Origin: Micromonospora orduensis
GTDB taxonomy: Bacteria > Actinomycetota > Actinomycetes > Mycobacteriales > Micromonosporaceae
NCBI RefSeq assembly: GCF_006228125.1
Contig: NZ_VDFY01000154.1
Location: 1 to 64,000, forward strand
DNA: 64,000 bases
Direction of reading: 5' to 3'
The position numbers and the translations under genes were made by a program. Below, piece after piece: positions 16,303 to 24,348 of the stretch; the stretch's first letter is position 1; each line of letters opens with the position of its first letter. A model generated the notes under the pieces. The model saw nothing but the letters and a program-made list of their open reading frames with translations. It was not told where the DNA came from and did not search any database.

Positions 16303-18438
16303 ATGACCATGTCCCTGCTGCGGTCCGACGCCACGGTCGTCGAGCTGTTCGCCGTGCTGCGTGACACCGGCGGTCCGGCCGCCCGACAGGCTCGGGACCG
16401 ACTGGTCGAGATGCACCATCGGCTCGCCGTTGGCCTGGCCCGCCGGTTCGCCCACCGAGGAGAGCCGCTCGACGACCTCGTCCAGGTCGCCTGCTTCGGT
16501 CTGGTCAAGGCGGTCGATGCGTACGACCCGCAGCGTGGAGTGCCGTTCGTCGGCTACGCCACCCCGACCATCCTGGGGGAGCTGAAGCGCCACTTCCGCG
16601 ACCACGGTTGGGGCGTCCGGGTGCCCCGCGGCCTGCAGGAGCGCTACCTGCTGGTGAACGCCGCCGAGGCCGAACTGACCCGCCGGTCCCAGCGCCCGCC
16701 CCGGGTCCCCGAGGTGGCCGCGCACCTCGGCATGCCAGTCGACGTAGTGGTGGAAGCCCTGTCCGCGGGGCGGGCGTACCGGAATGTTCCCCTGTACCGA
16801 CCGGGCGGCGAGGGCGACGAGCCGGCGGAGCGGGAGGACCTGCTGGCCGTGCGCGACCCCCAACTGGAGGGGCTCTGCGACCGCCTGGACCTCCTTGCGG
16901 CGCTGCGGCGGTTGCCGGAGCGTGAGCGAGAGATCGTGATCCGCTACTTCCACGGCAATCGGACCCAGGAGCAGATCGGCGAACTGCTCGGGATCTCGCA
17001 GATGCACGTGTCCCGCCTGCTCCGCCAGGCAATCGGGTCGCTCAGACGGGAGATGACCATCGAGGAGCCGGTCCCTGACGGCGCTGGCACCGCCCGGGCC
17101 CAGGTGGCGTTGCGCCGCGTCGGCGACAGCACCGTCGCTACCGTCATCGGAGTGCTCGACGACGAGGGCGTGGACCTGCTTCGGGACCGGTTGACCCGGG
17201 TGGCGGTGACCGAACGGCCCCGCGGCCTGGTGGCGAACCTGCGCCGAGCCTCGGTCGAATCGCCCCGACTGGCCCGGGCGATCCTGGAGCTTTGTCGCTC
17301 CTGCGCCCACGTCCGAGCGCGGCTCACGCTGGTCAATCTGCCGCCGAACGGAGTGAATCTGCTCCGCAGGGCGGGCCTGACCCGGCTGATCCCCTGCCTG
17401 CCGGCTCGGCGCGACGTCCCGCACGCCCTCCGGACTCAACCCGTCGCCGAGCCTGGCGACGTCCAAGCGGAGCGACCGTCGCGGCCAGAGCGATCGAAAG
17501 CGGCGGCGATAGGGTCGAGCTGGAACGACGGCGCATCGACGTTGGGGAGGGCATGTGACGCGACGGCGGCCGGCGGCCGACCCGCCACCGCCCTTGGTGG
17601 CGACCGTTCAGCGACTCCAGCGCGAGCTCGACGCGCTTCGCCGGGAGCGGCGCGCACACGCGGTGGTGGAGCAGGCCACCGGTCTGCTGATCGCCCGGCT
17701 GGGGTGCTCGCCGGAGGAGGCGTTCCGACACCTCACGCTGATTTCCCAGCACAGCAACATCCGGTTGGTGGAGGTGGCGGCCGGCCTGCTCGGCGCCGCC
17801 GCCCCGCCACCCCCGGCGGTGCCACCCACATCCGACCCGGAACCGTTCCGGCCGGAGCGTTACCTTCAACCGCTCCCGCCCGCAGTCCAGGCGCAGATCA
17901 GCGAACCGTCGCCCTTGACCGGCGAGGCCGCCGCCCGCTACCACCTGGCCCGAGCCGACATGGCGACTGCCGCCGATGCGAACGCGCTGGCCGAGGCGCT
18001 GGCAGAGGGCGTGCGTCACCTCGGGGCCGGCTCGACCCTGCTCGGCCTACTCGAACCGGACGGCGCGGTGCGCCTGGTCGGCTCGTACGGCCTGCCGGCC
18101 TCCGTGGCGAGTCTGTGGCAGCGCGCCCCCGGCACGGTGAACATGGCATTGCTGCACGCGGCCACGAACGGGATGCCGTTGTGGTTGACCCGGGACGAGG
18201 CCCGCCAGCGGGGCTACGACTTCATCGGCGGCGGCGCCGTGCGGGCCTGTCTCCCGCTGCGCCAGGCTGGTCGCACGGTCGGGGTGGCCGCGATCAGCTG
18301 GGAGACCCATCGCGACCTCGGCGACGCGGAACGGGCGTACGTGACTGCCCTGGCCGAGGCCGTCGGGCGGCGGTTGTCGGCGCTGTCCCGGGGGACCGCG
18401 GACGCGCCGGCCGCCCATTGGCTGGAGGCGGTGCTTGA
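16303..18438 (+). CDS. SigB/SigF-group RNA polymerase sigma factor with C-terminal STAS-like domain
   Basis: Region 2 (about 40-105) reads LDDLVQVACFGLVKAVDAYD and FVGYATPTILGELKRHFRDH. Region 3 follows (PPRVPEVAAHLGMPVDVVVE). Region 4 (about 205-250) reads LPEREREIVIRYFHGNRTQE and ISQMHVSRLLRQAIGSLR. Residues about 266-365 form a STAS-like domain (VALRRVGDSTVATVIGVLDD). Such sigma factors direct general or osmotic stress genes and are held by HATPase anti-sigma factors. The frame does not stop at the expected point: it runs 884 nt into the next gene and ends at 18438 (711 residues). The Arg/Gly/Ala-rich extension after about residue 420 does not look like real protein; a single-base indel would give TGA at 17556. 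Confidence 0.8.
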   Translation: MTMSLLRSDATVVELFAVLRDTGGPAARQARDRLVEMHHRLAVGLARRFAHRGEPLDDLVQVACFGLVKAVDAYDPQRGVPFVGYATPTILGELKRHFRDHGWGVRVPRGLQERYLLVNAAEAELTRRSQRPPRVPEVAAHLGMPVDVVVEALSAGRAYRNVPLYRPGGEGDEPAEREDLLAVRDPQLEGLCDRLDLLAALRRLPEREREIVIRYFHGNRTQEQIGELLGISQMHVSRLLRQAIGSLRREMTIEEPVPDGAGTARAQVALRRVGDSTVATVIGVLDDEGVDLLRDRLTRVAVTERPRGLVANLRRASVESPRLARAILELCRSCAHVRARLTLVNLPPNGVNLLRRAGLTRLIPCLPARRDVPHALRTQPVAEPGDVQAERPSRPERSKAAAIGSSWNDGASTLGRACDATAAGGRPATALGGDRSATPARARRASPGAARTRGGGAGHRSADRPAGVLAGGGVPTPHADFPAQQHPVGGGGGRPARRRRPATPGGATHIRPGTVPAGALPSTAPARSPGADQRTVALDRRGRRPLPPGPSRHGDCRRCERAGRGAGRGRASPRGRLDPARPTRTGRRGAPGRLVRPAGLRGESVAARPRHGEHGIAARGHERDAVVVDPGRGPPAGLRLHRRRRRAGLSPAAPGWSHGRGGRDQLGDPSRPRRRGTGVRDCPGRGRRAAVVGAVPGDRGRAGRPLAGGGA

Positions 18439-19135
18439 CGCGCTGCCCGGATCGGTGGCGCTGTGGTGCCCGGTACGCGATGACGACGGAACCGTCGTCG
18501 ACTTTCGTCTCGACCGGTGCGGCCCGGACGCGACCGACGGCGCGGACCGCGACCGAGCCGCCCTCACCGGTCTTCGGTTGCTCGAACTCCACCCGTCGGC
18601 GGCCGACGACGGCATCGTCGCCGGCTGCGCCCGCGCCATGCGCGACGGGCGTCCCTTCCACTGGGGCCCCGGGCAGGTGTGGCGGGCCGGCGGCGCCAGG
18701 CCGACGCGGGCGTTGCTCAGCCTGCGGGCCGTCCCGTTCGGCGACGGGCTGCTCGCCAACTGGCGCTACCACAACGAGCAGCGACGTGCCGCGGACCGGT
18801 CGGCGCGGCTGGAACGGGCCGGTAACGCCGGCTGGGTCGAGTGGGACCTCGCCGGCGGCGGGATCGCCTGGTCGTCGGGCGCCTACCGGGTCCTCGGCCG
18901 GGATCCGGCCGACGGGCCGTTGCCCCTGGGCGCCCTGCATCGCTGGGCCACGTCAACCGACGCGCCCCGGGTCCGGGAGGCGCTGCGGGCTTTGATCGAG
19001 CGGGCCGAGCCGGCCGAGCTGGAGTTCACCGTGCGTCGCCGCGGGGAGGCGTGGCCGGTCCGGCTCGTCGCCGAGCCTGTCGTGGATCGTGACGGCCGGG
19101 TGGCCGAGGTGCACGGCGCGGTGGCCCGCCGCTGA
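17555..19135 (+). CDS. ANTAR-GAF-PAS domain regulator
   Basis: 526 residues from GTG 17555, preceded by TTGGGGAGG. An N-terminal coiled region with an ANTAR domain (HAVVEQATGLLIARLGCSPE, EAFRHLTLISQHSNIRLVEV) suggests RNA-binding antitermination. Residues about 125-280 are a GAF domain (LLGLLEPDGAVRLVGSYGLP, RACLPLRQAGRTVGVAAISW). PAS-like segments fill the rest (AVLDALPGSVALWCPV; GNAGWVEWDLAGGGIAW with AYRVLGRDPADG). It is probably a cytosolic sensor acting with the sigma factor whose frame it overlaps. ANTAR is usually at the C-terminus; here it leads. Confidence 0.85.
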   Translation: MTRRRPAADPPPPLVATVQRLQRELDALRRERRAHAVVEQATGLLIARLGCSPEEAFRHLTLISQHSNIRLVEVAAGLLGAAAPPPPAVPPTSDPEPFRPERYLQPLPPAVQAQISEPSPLTGEAAARYHLARADMATAADANALAEALAEGVRHLGAGSTLLGLLEPDGAVRLVGSYGLPASVASLWQRAPGTVNMALLHAATNGMPLWLTRDEARQRGYDFIGGGAVRACLPLRQAGRTVGVAAISWETHRDLGDAERAYVTALAEAVGRRLSALSRGTADAPAAHWLEAVLDALPGSVALWCPVRDDDGTVVDFRLDRCGPDATDGADRDRAALTGLRLLELHPSAADDGIVAGCARAMRDGRPFHWGPGQVWRAGGARPTRALLSLRAVPFGDGLLANWRYHNEQRRAADRSARLERAGNAGWVEWDLAGGGIAWSSGAYRVLGRDPADGPLPLGALHRWATSTDAPRVREALRALIERAEPAELEFTVRRRGEAWPVRLVAEPVVDRDGRVAEVHGAVARR

Positions 19136-19404
19136 CGTCGCCCGGACTGGTTGGTTCGACCAGGTTCCGTCCCTCGTGGAGCTCGCTCATGCCGACCGCC
19201 CCCGACCTCCCGCGAGACGCGCCGTCCGGCGTGTCTTTCACCTAGCCTCCTAGGAAACCGTCCGGGACGTGACGCACATCTGCCCGGTGGACGAGCCGGC
19301 GGCCGCCCTGCCACCGTCCCGGGACCAGGCGAGAAATGAACCCATCGAGGTTTCCAGCGCGGTCCGGCCGGACACCGCCTCGACACAGGAGGAAAGGGGA
19401 GCGG

Positions 19405-21084
19405 ATGGACCTTCGGACGGCTCCGGGACCGGTCGACGTGGTGGGACCGGTACGCCGATCCGTACGCGGCTCGGCGTTGGCGCGGATGCTGCGCACGACC
19501 GATGCCAAGCAGATCGGCATTCTCTACCTGGCCACCGCGTTCGGCTTCTTCCTGGTGGGTGGGCTGCTGGCGCTGATCATGCGGGCCGAGCTGGCCCGGC
19601 CGGGCCTGCAGATGCTCTCGCCCGAGCAGTACAACCAGCTGTTCACCATGCACGGCACGATCATGCTGTTGCTGTTCGCCACCCCGATCGTGTTCGCCTT
19701 CGCGAACTACCTGGTGCCGTTGCAGATCGGCGCGCCGGATGTGGCGTTTCCCCGGCTCAACGCGTTCGCCTACTGGCTGTACCTGTTCGGGGGCCTGCTC
19801 GTGCTGGGTGGGTTCGTCACCCCCGGCGGCGCGGCCGACTTCGGTTGGACGGCCTACCAGCCGCTCGCCGGGCCGGCGCACTCGCCCGGGACGGGCACGA
19901 ACCTGTGGCTGGTCGGGCTGGTCGTATCCGGTCTGGGCACCATCCTCGGCGCGGTCAACCTGATCACCACCGTGCTGTGTCTGCGGGCGCCCGGCATGAC
20001 CATGTTCCGGATGCCGATCCTCACCTGGAACATCCTGGTCACCGCCATTCTGGTGATTCTGGTGTTCCCGCTGTTGGCCGCCGCGTTGCTCGCCGCCCTC
20101 GCCGACCGGCAGCTCGGCGCGCACGTGTACGACGCGGGCACCGGGGGGCCCATGTTGTGGCAGCACCTGTTCTGGTTCTTCGGGCACCCCGAGGTCTACA
20201 TCGTGGCGCTGCCGTTCTTCGGCATCATCACTGAGATCATTCCGGTCTTCTCCCGCAAGCCTGTCTTCGGCTACCGCGGGCTGATCGCCGCGACGTTGGG
20301 CATCGCGGCGCTGTCGATGAGTGTCTGGGCACACCACATGTTCGCCACCGGCCAGGTGCTGCTGCCGTTCTTCAGCTTCCTGAGTTACCTGATCGCGGTG
20401 CCGACCGGGATCAAGTTCTTCAACTGGATCGGGACGATGTGGAAGGGGCAGCTCACCTTCGAGACGCCGATGCTCTTCGCGCTCGGTTTCCTGGTCACGT
20501 TCCTGCTCGGCGGCCTGACCGGAGTACTGCTGGCGAGCCCGCCGGTCGACTTCCACGTGCACGATTCGTACTTCGTGGTGGCGCACTTCCACTACGTGCT
20601 CTTCGGCACCATCGTGTTCGCTGTCTTCGGGGGCGTCTACTTCTGGTTCCCGAAGATGTTCGGCCGGATGCTCGACGAGCGCCTGGGTAAGGTGCACTTC
20701 TGGCTGACCTTGATCGGTTTCCACACCACGTTCCTGGTGCAGCACTGGTTGGGCAACGAGGGCTTTCCGCGCCGCTACGCCGACTACCTGCCGCAGGACG
20801 GCTTCACGATGCTGAACACGGTCTCCAGCATCGGGTCGTTCGTGCTCGGCGTCTCGATGCTGCCGTTTCTGTGGAACGTCTGGCGCTCCTACCGGTTCGG
20901 CCCGGTGGTGCGCGAGCCCGACCCGTGGGGTCACGGCCTGTCACTGGAGTGGGTGACGTCGTCACCGCCGCCGCTGCGCAACTTCGACCGCCTGCCCCGC
21001 ATCCGCTCCGAGCGACCCGCGTACGACCTCCGCCAGAAACGCGCCGCGGCGGCGCTGCCCGGCCCGCGCTCCGCGACGGACTAA
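19405..21084 (+). CDS. ctaD: Cytochrome c oxidase subunit I
   Basis: 559 residues, 12 transmembrane helices. Haem a ligand His is in [12 protein letters not shown], CuB ligands in [11 protein letters not shown] and WAHHMFATG, haem a3/a ligands in [11 protein letters not shown]. The D-channel Asp ([10 protein letters not shown]) and the K-channel Lys (PTGIKFFNW) are present, so it should be a proton-pumping A-type oxidase subunit reducing O2 to water. The frame is open to 19336, but AGGAGGAAAGGGG before ATG 19405 fixes the start. No subunit II or III gene is next to it, so it may be a second copy that uses partners encoded elsewhere. The complex I-like operon follows 68 bp downstream. Confidence 0.95.
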   Translation: MDLRTAPGPVDVVGPVRRSVRGSALARMLRTTDAKQIGILYLATAFGFFLVGGLLALIMRAELARPGLQMLSPEQYNQLFTMHGTIMLLLFATPIVFAFANYLVPLQIGAPDVAFPRLNAFAYWLYLFGGLLVLGGFVTPGGAADFGWTAYQPLAGPAHSPGTGTNLWLVGLVVSGLGTILGAVNLITTVLCLRAPGMTMFRMPILTWNILVTAILVILVFPLLAAALLAALADRQLGAHVYDAGTGGPMLWQHLFWFFGHPEVYIVALPFFGIITEIIPVFSRKPVFGYRGLIAATLGIAALSMSVWAHHMFATGQVLLPFFSFLSYLIAVPTGIKFFNWIGTMWKGQLTFETPMLFALGFLVTFLLGGLTGVLLASPPVDFHVHDSYFVVAHFHYVLFGTIVFAVFGGVYFWFPKMFGRMLDERLGKVHFWLTLIGFHTTFLVQHWLGNEGFPRRYADYLPQDGFTMLNTVSSIGSFVLGVSMLPFLWNVWRSYRFGPVVREPDPWGHGLSLEWVTSSPPPLRNFDRLPRIRSERPAYDLRQKRAAAALPGPRSATD

Positions 21085-21152
21085 CCGATACCGGGCGGAA
21101 AGACCGGCGGGCTGGCAGGGTGGAGGCACCGATTCGGGAAGGAACGGGGTAG

Positions 21153-21503
21153 ATGGGACGGTACGCGCCGGTGCTGGCCATGCTCGGGCTGGCCGCCGCC
21201 CTCGTGGGCACGCTGTACCTGGCACACCTGCGAACGGCGGTGGCCGCCGCGCCGTCGACCGTCGCCGCGTTCCGGTCCGGGCTGCCGGCCCGCGAGCACG
21301 CGGTCTCCCGGTTCCACGTCCGCTGGTACGCCGTGAGCCTGCTCTTCCTCGCCTTCGACGTGGAGATGCTGTTCATGTACCCGTGGGCGGTGGTGGTGGC
21401 CGACGTCGGCGCGCCCGCAGTCGCGGAGATGTTCGTCTTCCTCGGTCTGCTGATGGCCGGCGTCGTCTACGCCGGGCGGGAGGGCGCGTTGCGGTGGGCC
21501 TGA
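21153..21503 (+). CDS. nuoA: NADH-quinone oxidoreductase subunit A
   Basis: 116 residues, three transmembrane helices. The TM1-TM2 loop and helix carry EHAVSRFHVRWYAVSLLFLA and the acidic FDVEMLFMYPWAV, the NuoA hallmark. NuoA sits at the junction of the membrane arm and the quinone site. The loop Cys common in respiratory NuoA is absent (SGLPARE). GGAAGGAACGGGG precedes the ATG. First gene of a run of seven overlapping membrane-subunit genes; its stop overlaps the next start by 10 nt. Confidence 0.92.
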   Translation: MGRYAPVLAMLGLAAALVGTLYLAHLRTAVAAAPSTVAAFRSGLPAREHAVSRFHVRWYAVSLLFLAFDVEMLFMYPWAVVVADVGAPAVAEMFVFLGLLMAGVVYAGREGALRWA

Positions 21504-22603
21504 CCGGTGAGCTGCTGGCCCGCTGGGCGGCCCGCCGGCCGCACCTGCTGGTTGCCGCCGCCCCCGGCGCCTCCGCCGCCCGCCTGGCCGTGGAGGCCCA
21601 GGCGGACCGGGCCGGGTGGCCGCTCGCGGCTGCTCCGGCCGATGCCGACGTCCTGGTGGTCGCGGGCGATCCAGGACCCGAGCTGTCGGCGGCGATCGAA
21701 CGGGTGTGGGATCAGTTCCCGGGTCCCCGGGCGCGGGTTCGAGTCGTCGATCCGGCCGATGTGGCGTCCGGGCTGGCCGCCGCCGTCGCCCGGCTGACCG
21801 GGACCGCCGGCGAGCGGCCGGACCCGGGACCGGACGGGGCGCAGCTGGATGGCGGGTCGGGGCGGCACGGCCACGGCGACCACGGCGGGATGTCCATGCC
21901 GGGCGGGCTGATGATGGCCGAGCGGGCCGAGGACCGCGACGGGCTGAAACTGGACGCGCTGCACCTGGCGCTCGGTCCGGTGCTGGCGGACTGGCCGGCC
22001 GGTCTGGTCGTGGAGCTTGCGGTGCAGGGTGACGTGGTGCAGTCGGCGAGCGCCCGGGTGCTGCCCCCGGCCGACCCGGCGGCCGTGCGACCGTACCCGG
22101 ACGTGGACCATCCCGGGCTGCGGCGACGCAGGCAGGCCGTGGCCCATCTGGACTCCCTGAGCCGGCTCTGGGCGGTCGTGGGCTGGCCGGCCGGCGCGGC
22201 CACCGCGCGGCGGCTGCGCGACGCGCTTGTCGACGACGTGCCGCTCGCGGCGGCGTACGCCGGTTTCCGGCCGCTCGACCGGCGGGCCCGGCGCTCGCAC
22301 GCGCTGCGCCGCGCCACCGACGGCCTGGGCGTGCTGTCTGCGGTGACGGCGGTCCGCGCGGGCGTGGAGATCCCGGCGACGGCCTGCGGCGACGCGACCG
22401 CCCGGTGGCGGCGCCGGCTGGCCGAGACGGACCGGCTGCTGTCCGGCGGCGAGCCCGACACGTCGCCGGAGCCGGACGCCGTGGCGGTGCGGGAGCTGGC
22501 CGCCCACCTGATGGTCGGGCTCGACCTGGCCGCCGCCCGGGTGGTGCTGGCCTCGTTCGACCCCGACCCGGACGAGCTGGTGGCCGCGAGGATGCGATCG
22601 TGA
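21494..22603 (+). CDS. Cys-poor protein with NuoB-like and NuoD-like segments in a partial complex I operon
   Basis: 369 residues from GTG 21494. Residues about 35-100 read like NuoB: ADADVLVVAGDPG, then AIERVWDQFPGPRARVRVVD, parallel to the NuoB pattern of a VAG segment and VYDQMPEP. The cysteines that hold cluster N2 are missing; the only Cys is in PATACGDATA. A His/Met-rich stretch (RHGHGDHGGMSMPGG) follows at about 117-131. Then DRDGLKLDALHLALGPVLAD and WPAGLVVELAVQGDVVQ resemble part of NuoD/NuoC. The rest is helical and charged, without known motifs. It occupies the nuoB-nuoD position between nuoA and nuoH, and likely caps the membrane arm without electron transfer. Confidence 0.7.
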   Translation: MGLTGELLARWAARRPHLLVAAAPGASAARLAVEAQADRAGWPLAAAPADADVLVVAGDPGPELSAAIERVWDQFPGPRARVRVVDPADVASGLAAAVARLTGTAGERPDPGPDGAQLDGGSGRHGHGDHGGMSMPGGLMMAERAEDRDGLKLDALHLALGPVLADWPAGLVVELAVQGDVVQSASARVLPPADPAAVRPYPDVDHPGLRRRRQAVAHLDSLSRLWAVVGWPAGAATARRLRDALVDDVPLAAAYAGFRPLDRRARRSHALRRATDGLGVLSAVTAVRAGVEIPATACGDATARWRRRLAETDRLLSGGEPDTSPEPDAVAVRELAAHLMVGLDLAAARVVLASFDPDPDELVAARMRS

Positions 22604-23523
22604 CCACCGGTGCGTGGTGGGGCGTCCTGCCGGCCGCCGGTGTGCTGCTCGGCGTGGCGTTGGCCGCCGCGGCGCTGGCGGGCCTGCTCGACCCGGCCGG
22701 TGGTTCGACGCTCGCCCGGCGGGCCGGGCGGCCGGTGTGGGAGACCGCCCGGCTGCTCCGGCAGCGACGGCGTGGCGTGGTGGCGGCGGACACCCTGCTG
22801 TGGCGGCTCGGGTTGGCCGGGCCGCTGGTGGTGGCGCTGCTCATGGTCGTGGTGGTGCCGCTGGGCGACCGGGTGGCGGCCGACCTGCCGGTAGGGGTGG
22901 TCTGGTTCAACGCCATGGACGTGCTGCTCTGGGCGGCGGTGTGGCTCGCCGGCTGGGGAAGCAACAGCGCGTACGGCCTGGTCGGAGGCTACCGCTTCCT
23001 GGCACAGGCGCTCGGCTACGAGCTGCCGCTGATGTTCGCGCTGACCGCCCCGGCGGTGGCGGCCGGCAGCCTGCGGATCGCCGACGTGGTGGCGGCGCAG
23101 CGGGAGCTGTGGTTCGTGGTGTGGATGCCGGTGGCGTTCCTGGTCTTCCTCGGCGCGGTGCTCGCGTTCAGCATGTCCGGGCCGTTCGCCTACCCGGACG
23201 GGCGGGACGTGGCAGGCGGCGTGCTGACCGAGCCGTCCGGCGTGGACCGGCTGATCCTGCTCGCCGGCCGGTACGCGTTGCTGGCGGCGGGCGCGGCGAC
23301 GGCGGTGGCGCTGTTCCTCGGCGGCGGGTCGGGGCCGCTGCTGCCGGCGTGGCTGTGGAGCCTGGTGAAGACGCTGGCCGTGGTGGCCGCCCTGGTGGCG
23401 TTGCGTGGCCGGGTGCCGGTACTACGGGCGGACCGGGTGATGCGTGTGGCCTGGCTGGGGGCGTTGCCCGCCACGCTGGCGCAGGTGCTCGCGGTGGCCA
23501 TGCTCGCGGTGGGGAGGGGTTGA
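22600..23523 (+). CDS. nuoH: NADH-quinone oxidoreductase subunit H
   Basis: 307 residues with about eight membrane helices. Typical NuoH pieces are VGVVWFNAMDVLLWAAVWLA, AGWGSNSAYGLVGGYRFLAQ, and ALGYELPLMFALTAP with the conserved YE. The subunit lines the quinone-binding pocket and links it to the pump modules. GTG 22600 lies in the GTGA stop overlap with the preceding gene, so translation is coupled. The C-terminal part is shorter than in standard NuoH but ends normally before NuoJ. Confidence 0.92.
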   Translation: MTTGAWWGVLPAAGVLLGVALAAAALAGLLDPAGGSTLARRAGRPVWETARLLRQRRRGVVAADTLLWRLGLAGPLVVALLMVVVVPLGDRVAADLPVGVVWFNAMDVLLWAAVWLAGWGSNSAYGLVGGYRFLAQALGYELPLMFALTAPAVAAGSLRIADVVAAQRELWFVVWMPVAFLVFLGAVLAFSMSGPFAYPDGRDVAGGVLTEPSGVDRLILLAGRYALLAAGAATAVALFLGGGSGPLLPAWLWSLVKTLAVVAALVALRGRVPVLRADRVMRVAWLGALPATLAQVLAVAMLAVGRG

Positions 23524-23524
23524 G

Positions 23525-24046
23525 GTGGCTGTCGTCGCGTTCGTCGTGCTGGCGTTCGTCGCCGTGGCGTCCGGCGTGGCCGTGTTCACGGTGGACTCGA
23601 TGGCGCGGGCGACGTTCGCGCTGGCGCTGTCGTTCGTCGCGGTCGGCGGCGAGCTGCTCCTGCTCGACCTGGGCTACCTGGGGGTGGTGACCGTCCTGAT
23701 GATGGTCATGGAGATGGCGCTCATGGCGGTCTTCATGGTCATGTTCATGATGAATCCGGCCGGTCTCATGCCGATGTCGATGCTGCACAACCGCCGGGGC
23801 TCGCTTGCGGTCTCGGTCGGCGTCTTCGTCGTGCTGGCGGCCGGCTCGGTGTTCGTGCCGTGGCCCACCCGTCGCGGCGAGCCGCCCGCCGACCCGACCC
23901 GTGCCCTGGGCGAGGCGATCATGGGCTCGAAGATGCTGGTCATGATGGCGGTCTCCGCGGTGCTGTTCGCCACCATGGTCGCCGCGCTGGTGCTCGCCAC
24001 CGCCCGAGGCCGCTACGACCGCGCGGACTCCCCGGAGCGGCCGTGA
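23525..24046 (+). CDS. nuoJ: NADH-quinone oxidoreductase subunit J
   Basis: 173 residues, five membrane helices, very rich in Met (VTVLMMVMEMALMAVFMVMF, then MNPAGLMPMSML). NuoJ forms part of the proton path at the base of the membrane arm. The frame is open upstream inside nuoH; GTG 23525, 1 nt after the nuoH stop, is the probable start. The tyrosine-rich helix of classical NuoJ is replaced by a Met-rich one. It ends in the GTGA start of nuoK. Confidence 0.88.
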   Translation: MAVVAFVVLAFVAVASGVAVFTVDSMARATFALALSFVAVGGELLLLDLGYLGVVTVLMMVMEMALMAVFMVMFMMNPAGLMPMSMLHNRRGSLAVSVGVFVVLAAGSVFVPWPTRRGEPPADPTRALGEAIMGSKMLVMMAVSAVLFATMVAALVLATARGRYDRADSPERP

Positions 24047-24348
24047 CGCTGCCGATGTTCCTGCTGCTCGCCTCCGCGCTGTTCAGCGTCGGCCTGTACG
24101 GCGCGCTGAGCCAGCAGGCCGTCGTGATGGTGATGATGGGCCTCGAACTCATGATCAACGGGGTGACCGTGGCCGCCGCCGCGCTCTGGTGGTTCCTGGC
24201 CCCGCAGCAGCCCGACGGGCAGGTGCTCGTGCTGGTGGTGATCGCCGCGATGACCGTGGAGATGGCGATGGGCTTCGCGGTCGTGACCCTGTTGTTCCGG
24301 TCGAGCGACGCCGACATGACCGACATGGCGGGGGAGCTGCGGGGATGA
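24043..24348 (+). CDS. nuoK: NADH-quinone oxidoreductase subunit K
   Basis: 101 residues with three membrane helices. The two glutamates needed for proton translocation are present: one in MMGLELMINGVTV, the other in AAMTVEMAMGFAVV followed by TLLFR. This MrpC-like subunit lies between NuoJ and NuoN. Coupled to nuoJ by GTGA and to nuoL by ATGA. Confidence 0.92.
   Translation: MTLPMFLLLASALFSVGLYGALSQQAVVMVMMGLELMINGVTVAAAALWWFLAPQQPDGQVLVLVVIAAMTVEMAMGFAVVTLLFRSSDADMTDMAGELRG

Noticed and set aside
15706-17466. 586-codon open frame on the minus strand
   Set aside because: Covers the antiporter and sigma factor in antisense; no RBS or motif.
18883-20934. 683-codon open frame on the minus strand
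   Set aside because: Opposite ctaD and the ANTAR gene, both well supported; composition is low-complexity and charged.
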